A stretch of 33,435 nt of DNA from an uncultured Eubacteriales bacterium (GTDB lineage Bacteria; Bacillota; Clostridia; Oscillospirales; CAG-272): the NCBI GenBank assembly GCA_934378145.1, contig CAKXXW010000019.1, positions 1 through 33,435 on the forward strand, written 5' to 3'. The position numbers and the translations under genes are program-made. Shown piece by piece: positions 28,300-33,435 of the stretch; position 1 is the stretch's first letter, and the number at the start of each line of letters is the position of its first letter. Below the pieces are notes generated by a model. The model did no database searches. It was not told where the DNA came from and saw only the letters and a list, made by a program, of their open reading frames with translations.

Positions 28300-29967
28300 T
28301 CAGTGTGGCAGTGCAGGCTCTTTTTCGCTGTGCGGTATGATCTCGACCGTTCTGCCGCCGAGGTTCTCGTAGATACGGTGGGATATCGAAAGCACCGTGC
28401 GGCCCTGTGACGCGCGGCGGAGCGCTTCAAGTACACGCGCCTCGGTCTCGGCGTCAAGGTTCGCGGTTATCTCATCGAGCAGAAGCACCGAAGGATCCGC
28501 CGCCGCGGCACGCGCGATCGAGAGGAGCTGCCACTCGCCCTGCGAGAACATTCCGTCGCTGCAGGGAGTGTCATAGCCTTCGGGCAGGAAAAGGATCGCA
28601 TCCTCTATCCCCGCGAGCCTTGCGGCTTTTTCCGCCATTTCGCGCGTTACGCCCGGATCTCCGAGCGTTATCTGGTCAAGCACGCTTCCCGGCACGCGTG
28701 AGAAATGCTGTTCCACGCACCCGATGCAGGCGCGCCGTTCGCTGTCGGTGATGTCCGAGACACTGACGCCGCCGATGGTGATACTGCCTTTTTCGGGCTT
28801 ATAGAGTCCGAGAAGAAGCCTGAACACCGTGCTTTTACCGGCTCCCGTCCTGCCGACAAGGGTGACCTGTTCGCCCTCTTTCACGGTCATCGAGAAGTCC
28901 TGAAGCACTGTCTTTTTTCCGTAGCCGAAGGTTATATCCGAGAGGACCACATCGCCTCTTGCGGCGTTTTCGCGCTCCTTCGGGATGTCGCGCTCGGGCT
29001 GATCAAGGAAAGCGTCGATGCGTTTGACGCCCGCCATCGCCGACTGGATCGTCTGTATCTCCATACCGAGGCTCTCTATCGGCGAGAAGATGCGGGATAT
29101 GTAGTTTATAACGGCGACCGAGGTGCCGACCGACATCCCGAAGAGGGTGAGGATCTCCGCTTTTCCGGAGGCTGACAGGAGCATTACGGCTCCGACCACC
29201 GCGGCGTTGAGCAGAAGCACGACGGGGGAGTAGATCGCGTCGTAGAAGTTTGTCTTCTCGACTGCGGCGTAGCTTTCGCCGATTCGCCTGTCATATCGGC
29301 GTTCCATATAGCTCTCCATACCGAGCGCGCGGATCGTGCGGATATTGTGAAGAGCCTCGGGTACCTGTCCCGAAACGGCGGCGACGGCGCGGCGGTTCTC
29401 GAGCTGAGCGGAGAGCATCTTCTTTTGTATATGCCGCGTAAAGAGCGCGAAGAGCGGAAGGATCAGCAGAAGGATGAGCGCGAGTCCGGTGTTCTTCACC
29501 GCGATGACCGCGAATATCGAGATGATGCGGCAGGTGTCGGCGACCATGCTTATGATGCCGGAGGTGAAGAGCGCCTCGACCGTGTCGACATCGCCCGAAA
29601 AGCGCGCGGCGACCTCGCCGGGGTTCTGTGCCGCGAGCGTACCCGCCGGCAGCTTCGTGAGCTTCTGCGACATCTCGGAGCGCAGAGCGTGTGTCATTTT
29701 CTGTCCGAACAGGACGAGCAGGGTCTCCTGCGCCGAGGACAGGACGCCCTCAAGCGCAAGGCTCCCGAAGTAGAGCAGCGCCGCAGTGAAGGTCAGCGGC
29801 AGTCCTTCGGTCAGTCCGTCGATTATTTTTGCGAGCAGCAGCGGGGGAACGAGGGATGCGCCTACCGACGCCGCAACGCAGAGCAGAGTCCCCGCGGTGA
29901 GGAGTTTATGAGAGAGCGCCGCCGCTTTTACGGCGGTGAATACGCCCGCATTATGCCTGTTCTTCAT
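28300..29967 (-). CDS. ABC exporter half-transporter (second subunit of a heterodimer)
   Basis: A 555-residue fused permease-ATPase. Six membrane helices (about 1-300) precede an ATPase with Walker A GRTGAGKST, signature FSQGEWQLLS, Walker B LLLDEITANLD and H-loop ISHR. The Walker B glutamate is canonical but the LSGGQ signature is changed to FSQGE. This complements the partner at 29951, so one good ATP site forms from both chains. Start at 29967 (MKNRHNAG) follows AGGAGG by 8 nt and overlaps the upstream gene by 17 nt; the longer frame is rejected. Exports drugs or lipids by family; substrate unknown. Confidence 0.9.
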   Translation of the reverse strand: MKNRHNAGVFTAVKAAALSHKLLTAGTLLCVAASVGASLVPPLLLAKIIDGLTEGLPLTFTAALLYFGSLALEGVLSSAQETLLVLFGQKMTHALRSEMSQKLTKLPAGTLAAQNPGEVAARFSGDVDTVEALFTSGIISMVADTCRIISIFAVIAVKNTGLALILLLILPLFALFTRHIQKKMLSAQLENRRAVAAVSGQVPEALHNIRTIRALGMESYMERRYDRRIGESYAAVEKTNFYDAIYSPVVLLLNAAVVGAVMLLSASGKAEILTLFGMSVGTSVAVINYISRIFSPIESLGMEIQTIQSAMAGVKRIDAFLDQPERDIPKERENAARGDVVLSDITFGYGKKTVLQDFSMTVKEGEQVTLVGRTGAGKSTVFRLLLGLYKPEKGSITIGGVSVSDITDSERRACIGCVEQHFSRVPGSVLDQITLGDPGVTREMAEKAARLAGIEDAILFLPEGYDTPCSDGMFSQGEWQLLSIARAAAADPSVLLLDEITANLDAETEARVLEALRRASQGRTVLSISHRIYENLGGRTVEIIPHSEKEPALPH

Positions 29968-31693
29968 CCTGCCTACCTCCTGTCTGACATTCGCAGAGCC
30001 TTCTGTATGCCGGCACCGAAGAGATAAGTTCCTCATGCGTGCCGACGAAGGTCTTCCCGTCTTCCATAAATATGACCTTGCTCATCTGCGGGAAGTGATA
30101 GAGCCTGTGGGAGATGAGGAAGATCACCTTGTCCTTTGCGTATTCCCGCAGATTGGCGAACACCGTGTCCTCTGTCTTCCGGTCGAGCGCCGAGAAGGGA
30201 TCGTCAAGGATCATAAGCGGGCGCGGATGTGCGAGAGTCCTTGCGAGGGCGAGCCTTTGCGCCTGCCCACCGGAAAGGCGGGTCCCGCTGCTTCCGATAA
30301 CTGTCTTTTCTCCGTCCTCCATAGCGATCACCTCGTCCCCGAGCGCCGTAGCGTCAAGGTAAGGCGCCGCGTCGCCCTCACTGCCGCAGAGAACATTGTC
30401 GGCGATGTCGTCGGCGAAAAGCTCGGGGTCGTGTCCGAGGTAGCCGACAGTTCCGGCGATCTCACGCTGTGAGAGGGTCGAAAGCTCTCTGTCGCCGAAG
30501 CGCACCGAGCCGCCGTAGGGAGCCTCGCAGAGGAAGACGCGCCCGAGCGTCGATTTGCCGCAGGCGACGGGGCCGGTCACTCCGATGATGTCGCCCGGAT
30601 GTGCCGTGAGAGAAAGTCCCGAGAATATCGGCTCGTCGCCGTAGGTGAAGGAAAGATCGCTGAGCGTCACATCGGCGCTCTGCGGGACCGAAAGCCTGTC
30701 AAGCTGTTCGGGAGCCTTCATCAGGGGCTTTATGCGTTTCCACGAGACCTCGGCTTTCTGCACCGAGTTGAAGAGTTTCGCTACCTTCGAGGATTTGACG
30801 GTCAGCTTCGTAAAGCAGGAAAGGAAGGTCGTCAGCGCCGCGATGTCCCATGTGTTCCAGCCCGTCCCGAGGATGTTCTTCGCCCCGAACCGGAGGATGA
30901 AGAGGACTCCTGCGCCCGACGCCGCAAGGTAGAGAGGGGGAAGCGCCGACTGCCATACATTGCTCTTCACGGCGGTCTTTTCGTAGTTTTGCAGAGCGTC
31001 CTCGTAGCGCGCCTCGCGTGCCTTCTCGCACCCGTATGTGCGGTAGGTCACGGCGTTCCCCGCGCGGTCGAGCGTCGCGGCGCTGAGCGCACCGGAGGCT
31101 TTCTTGTATGCCGCGCCGGCTTTCTGCACCGGTTTCTTCATCCGCGCGGCGCAGAAGTAGGAGACGGGAACGAAGATCAGGCTGAGCAGCGCGAGCCTCC
31201 AATCGTAGATGAAGAGCATAACGGCGTATCCGACGAGAGCCACACCGGTGTCGAAGACCTCGGTGGTGAATTTCCTCATTCCCTCAACGCAGTCATCGAC
31301 ATCCGAGATCGCCTTTGTCATAAGCTCTCCGGCACCCTCCTTTTCGAGAGATGCCCGACTGCGGCGGACGAGGTTTGCGTAAAGGGTCCCCTTCATCCTG
31401 CGGTTGATGTTGTTGGCGAAGCGGCGGACATAGAAGCGCTTGACGAACCGCGCCGCCTGCACCGCGAGGGTCACGGCGATGTAGGCGATCACAAGCATCG
31501 CCATGGTCTTTGCCGTTTCGTTGCCGCCGAGGATGTCGGCAAGGCACTGCGCGAGCCGCCCCTCGAACCACGGCGACGCGAGCAGTCCGACATTGTAGAG
31601 AAGTCCCGAGACCGTCACGAAGGTCAGCGGCAGCCATTCGGCGCGGAAGTATGAGCCGATCCGGTCGGGGATAAGAGCTTTTTTTGCTTTCAT
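29951..31693 (-). CDS. ABC exporter half-transporter (first subunit of a heterodimer)
   Basis: A 580-residue fused permease-ATPase with six membrane helices and an ATPase: Walker A GPVACGKST, canonical signature LSGGQAQRLALART, Walker B LMILDDPFSALD with Asp in place of the catalytic Glu, and H-loop ISHR. The Asp marks the degenerate site typical of heterodimers such as BmrCD or TM287/288. It follows marR by 19 nt and overlaps the next ABC gene, so all three should be one transcript. GGAGG lies 11 nt before the ATG. Confidence 0.92.
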   Translation of the reverse strand: MKAKKALIPDRIGSYFRAEWLPLTFVTVSGLLYNVGLLASPWFEGRLAQCLADILGGNETAKTMAMLVIAYIAVTLAVQAARFVKRFYVRRFANNINRRMKGTLYANLVRRSRASLEKEGAGELMTKAISDVDDCVEGMRKFTTEVFDTGVALVGYAVMLFIYDWRLALLSLIFVPVSYFCAARMKKPVQKAGAAYKKASGALSAATLDRAGNAVTYRTYGCEKAREARYEDALQNYEKTAVKSNVWQSALPPLYLAASGAGVLFILRFGAKNILGTGWNTWDIAALTTFLSCFTKLTVKSSKVAKLFNSVQKAEVSWKRIKPLMKAPEQLDRLSVPQSADVTLSDLSFTYGDEPIFSGLSLTAHPGDIIGVTGPVACGKSTLGRVFLCEAPYGGSVRFGDRELSTLSQREIAGTVGYLGHDPELFADDIADNVLCGSEGDAAPYLDATALGDEVIAMEDGEKTVIGSSGTRLSGGQAQRLALARTLAHPRPLMILDDPFSALDRKTEDTVFANLREYAKDKVIFLISHRLYHFPQMSKVIFMEDGKTFVGTHEELISSVPAYRRLCECQTGGRQDEEQA

Positions 31694-31712
31694 ATGTATT
31701 TGCGCCTCCGCA

Positions 31713-32159
31713 TCACTTTACGAAATGGGGAAATCCGGCGCGGCTCTCGGTCTTCGAGGCGGAATAGAGCCTGTCAAGCAGAGCGGCGAAGGTCGCGGCT
31801 TCCTCCTCTGTCAGTGAAGAGAGCAGGTATTCGTAGAAGGACGCCTCGATCTCTGCCTTCGATGATTTGAGAGCTTCCGCCTGCTCGGTGGGGAAGAGGT
31901 GCTGACTGCGACGGTCGTTCGGGTCGTCCCGCCTTACAAGGTAGCCCTTGGCTTCAAGGTTTTTTGTCCTTCGCGCGACGGCGGCTTTGTCGGCGTGAAG
32001 TATCTCAGCGAGCTTTGCCTGTGTGCATCCGGGATCGTGGCGCAGGGCGTGGATAAGGTCGATCTCTGCACTTCCCACCCCGTCGTCTCGCAGGGAGATC
32101 GTGACGAGCTTTTCGGCTTCGCGCGCGATCTTTGTTATTTTTCGTTCGGTAATGTCCAT
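31713..32159 (-). CDS. MarR family transcriptional regulator
   Basis: A 148-residue winged-helix repressor. The DNA-binding core is RHDPGCTQAKLAEILHADKAAVARRTKNLEAKGYLVRRDDPNDRRSQHLFPTEQA with the wing D-x-R motif DPNDRRS. It leads the exporter operon, so it most likely represses marR-ABC-ABC until a ligand, perhaps the exported compound, is bound. GGAGG 5-6 nt before the ATG. Two tandem palindromes sit between the -10 box and this start. Confidence 0.92.
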   Translation of the reverse strand: MDITERKITKIAREAEKLVTISLRDDGVGSAEIDLIHALRHDPGCTQAKLAEILHADKAAVARRTKNLEAKGYLVRRDDPNDRRSQHLFPTEQAEALKSSKAEIEASFYEYLLSSLTEEEAATFAALLDRLYSASKTESRAGFPHFVK

Positions 32160-32181
32160 ATATGCCTCCGAAGCAGAATTG

Positions 32182-32237
32182 GTTGTATATACATCGTTGT
32201 ATATACAACATTATAACACGGGATCCGGAAAAGTCAA
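32182..32237 (-). promoter_or_regulatory. marR operon promoter and tandem operator
   Basis: Minus strand TTGACT (32237-32232), 16 bp, TATAAT (32215-32210). Directly downstream lie two abutting 14-bp units: a perfect palindrome GTTGTATATACAAC (32196-32209) and the near-copy GTTGTATATACATC (32182-32195, plus-strand reading). Their position downstream of the -10 box fits a roadblock by the operon's own MarR protein. Confidence 0.8.
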
Positions 32238-32338
32238 GAGGGAAGAGAAGATTTCCCCGAAGAAATCCGTGCAAGGCTTGAATATTTCGCCGTTACCGGA
32301 AGGAGTATGTTAGTCAGCCCTCTGCTGAGGTATCTTTA

Positions 32339-32432
32339 GCAACATGCCGGGGTTCGAATCCTGACCCAAGGCGGAAAAAGCCCGAGGCACCTTACGGCAC
32401 CTCGGGGATTTTTGGCCCGCCCCGGGGGATTC
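32339..32432 (-). pseudogene. Duplicate of tRNA-Arg 3' end plus terminator
   Basis: This 94-bp segment matches 32543-32636 at 91 of 94 positions by eye. It contains the GGGGTTCGAATCC motif, the terminator hairpin and, on the minus strand, only the last 20 nt of the tRNA (from within the T-arm to CCA). The remaining tRNA is missing, so it is a relic. Confidence 0.7.
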
Positions 32433-32451
32433 AGCAGGTAATTTTCCTGCG

Positions 32452-32570
32452 GAAAATAACCTGCGGCAGTTGCGGCGAGGTGTAAGTGACCTTTCGGGTC
32501 ATCGTCGGTTTGTTTGTTCGGCTACCTGTTGAAGGTTCCTTCGCAACATGCCGGGGTTCGGATCCTGACC
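32452..32570 (+). repeat. Element with GGGTTCGA motif, convergent to tRNA-Arg (copy 2)
   Basis: GGAAAAT then GCAGTTGCGGCGAGG at 32466-32480 and CCTTCGCAACATGC at 32538-32551, followed by GGGGTTCGGATCC. These match the blocks beside tmRNA (11361-11481) with almost the same spacing (about 58 nt between blocks). GTTGCG pairs with CGCAAC, and GAGG can pair with the CCTT end. Confidence 0.55.
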
Positions 32571-32576
32571 CAAGGC

Positions 32577-32610
32577 GGAAAAAGCCCGAGGCACCTTGCG
32601 GCACCTCGGG
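32577..32610 (-). terminator. tRNA-Arg terminator
   Basis: CCCGAGG (32585-32591) pairs with CCTCGGG (32604-32610) around a 12-nt loop; on the minus strand CTTTTTCC follows. Confidence 0.7.
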
Positions 32611-32616
32611 GATTTT

Positions 32617-32694
32617 TGGCCCGCCCTGGGGGATTCGAACCCACGACCAACGGAATCGGAATCCGGTACTCTATCCGGGCTGAGCTAAGGGCGG
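32617..32694 (-). tRNA. tRNA-Arg (anticodon CCG)
   Basis: Acceptor CCGCCCT pairs with AGGGCGG, G73 and an encoded CCA follow. D-arm GCTC/GAGT, anticodon loop TTCCGAT (anticodon CCG, reads CGG), T-loop TTCGAAT. Two stem mismatches are seen, C-U at 27-43 and U-C at 50-64, so it may score low in covariance searches. The last 20 nt are duplicated at 32413-32432. Confidence 0.85.
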
Positions 32695-32710
32695 ATCTTT
32701 TGTAACGCCT

Positions 32711-32739
32711 ATTATAACACAAAAACTACCCCTTGTAAA
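32711..32739 (-). promoter_or_regulatory. tRNA-Arg promoter
   Basis: Minus strand TTTACA (32739-32734), 17 bp, TATAAT (32716-32711), about 17 bp before the tRNA 5' end. Confidence 0.75.
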
Positions 32740-32789
32740 GTTCCGAACGCAAAAAAATTGAATAATCGGAGTTTTTTTGCAAATATCTA

Positions 32790-32818
32790 TTGACAAGGGC
32801 GGCAGAATCTGTTATAAT
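32790..32818 (+). promoter_or_regulatory. tRNA-Gln promoter
   Basis: TTGACA (32790-32795), 17 bp, TATAAT (32813-32818), 12 bp before the tRNA. Confidence 0.85.
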
Positions 32819-32830
32819 ATCACCCGTTAA

Positions 32831-32906
32831 TGCGGCATCGCCAAGCGGTAAGGCAACGGACTCTGACTCCGTCATTACCTAGGTTCGAATCCTAGTGCCG
32901 CAGCCA
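32831..32906 (+). tRNA. tRNA-Gln (anticodon CTG)
   Basis: Acceptor TGCGGCA/TGCCGCA, G73 and encoded CCA. Anticodon stem ACGGA/TCCGT with loop CTCTGAC (anticodon CTG, reads CAG). T-arm CTAGG TTCGAAT CCTAG is perfect. It is transcribed divergently from tRNA-Arg. Confidence 0.95.
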
Positions 32907-32939
32907 TATAGTGAGGCCAAAAAAGATATCATGGCTTCG

Positions 32940-32973
32940 AACCCCCGAAATCTCACGATTTCGGGGGTTTTTC
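32940..32973 (+). terminator. tRNA-Gln terminator
   Basis: A 13-bp perfect stem AACCCCCGAAATC with its complement around TCAC, followed by TTTTTC. Confidence 0.9.
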
Positions 32974-33074
32974 TCGCGTTTGCTCGCTTTTTCGCAATTA
33001 TGAGGTTTGCGGATACAGAGTGCAGAAAAAAAGATATTATTTCAAAAAAACGGCTCCCTACAGGATGTTGAACA

Positions 33075-33170
33075 GCTTTCGCCTGAGGCGAAAGCGCAGT
33101 AACCATTTTTAAGGGCAGAAAGTGCGACCTTTCGCGTAGCGAAAGCTTTTTACGCACATTCTGCCCTTTT
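33075..33170 (+). other. Two hairpins sharing a GCTTTCGC stem, the second nested and ending in a T-run
   Basis: GCTTTCGCC-TGA-GGCGAAAGC at 33075-33095 is followed by an outer stem AAGGGCAGAA (33111) with TTCTGCCCTT (33159) plus GTGCG/CGCAC, containing CTTTCGC-GTA-GCGAAAG (33129-33145), ending in TTTTTT. The GGCGAAAGC and CTTTCGC arms could also pair across hairpins. It looks like a structured RNA or complex terminator; no gene is evident before it after tRNA-Gln. Confidence 0.5.
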
Positions 33171-33341
33171 TTCGTAATTTTATTTGTTAAATATTTGTGT
33201 CTGCCCGAAAGGAGGCTCGTCATCGGTTACATTTATAAAAAAGAAGATTGCGACTGCAGCTATGATCGGAGCGATAGCGAATGACAGATGCAAAGTGACT
33301 CTCGGGGTTTCGTAAATCCGCATTCATGTTTAGCACCTGTG

Positions 33342-33370
33342 TTGACGACTCCGAAAAGTAATGATATAAT
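33342..33370 (+). promoter_or_regulatory. Promoter at the right edge
   Basis: TTGACG (33342-33347), 17 bp, TATAAT (33365-33370), about 50 bp before a possible ATG at 33423. Confidence 0.65.
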
Positions 33371-33422
33371 TTTTTGAAAAGACCTATCCAAATCGATTTT
33401 AATGCACTATAAGGGTGTAATC

Positions 33423-33435
33423 ATGATTGCAACAA
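33423..33435 (+). CDS. Possible gene start cut by the window edge
   Basis: ATGATTGCAACAA begins 53 bp after a good promoter, with AAGGGTG about 8 nt upstream as a weak ribosome-binding site. Only four codons (MIAT) are visible, so nothing can be said about its product. Confidence 0.3.

Noticed and set aside
32879..33223. 114-codon minus-strand frame over tRNA-Gln and its terminator
   Set aside because: It overlaps a certain tRNA and a perfect terminator and the structured hairpins; no promoter or ribosome-binding site.
1..33435. CRISPR array
   Set aside because: No short direct repeat occurs at regular 60-70 bp spacing; the interspersed repeats are palindromic, in both orientations and kilobases apart.

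Overview
The window looks like a chromosomal segment of a Gram-positive anaerobe of class Clostridia (Bacillota), probably an uncultured gut or rumen lineage. The basis is strong GGAGG ribosome-binding sites, textbook sigma-A promoters with 16-17 bp spacers, a Firmicutes-type ThiI without rhodanese domain, a transketolase split in two genes, an Rrf2-NifS-NifU style iron-sulfur operon, two lipoproteins with Gram-positive lipoboxes, and rpsU, smpB and ssrA as single-copy core genes. Coding DNA is visibly GC-rich, while the pilin and the region around 12.5-15 kb are more AT-rich. The species assignment is inference.

Layout. Positions 320-7913 (+) are one dense gene string: a zinc-ribbon/DEDDh exonuclease, a DUF2007 protein, thiI, a phosphoribosyltransferase, aspS, a CE2-like esterase lipoprotein, a PurO-like IMP cyclohydrolase and a Dabb protein. 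A class II aldolase and a split transketolase (7986-10677) follow. Then comes smpB-ssrA (-), a TerB-like protein, rpsU, a TM2 protein and an unknown lipoprotein. A minus-strand block holds a flavin reductase, a zinc alcohol dehydrogenase and an FAD oxidoreductase (18823 to 15321), and another holds iscS-iscU-rrf2 (21063 to 18985). A MATE exporter (+), a lone type IV pilin (-) and aroF-aroB-metallophosphatase (+) come next. A marR-ABC-ABC heterodimeric exporter operon (-), tRNA-Arg(CCG) (-) and tRNA-Gln(CUG) (+) close the window, with the first codons of a further gene at the edge.

What stands out is not a protein operon but the intergenic DNA. A family of composite, multi-hairpin elements (full or near-full copies at 1-163, 10788-11090, 21370-21648 and 27411-27690; short forms at 21182-21260, 23291-23373 and 27283-27366) occupies most long gaps. 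The copies share an order of hairpins whose stem sequences change on both sides together, which implies selection or copying of structure. Copies lie in inverted orientation on either side of gene blocks, most tightly around the MATE gene. A second element, with a long-range stem and a T-loop-like GGGTTCGA motif, lies convergent to the 3' end of both tmRNA and tRNA-Arg. Beside tRNA-Arg a 94-bp segment containing the tRNA 3' end is duplicated. These repeats are the best candidates for something undescribed. No CRISPR array, transposase, integrase or phage gene was seen.
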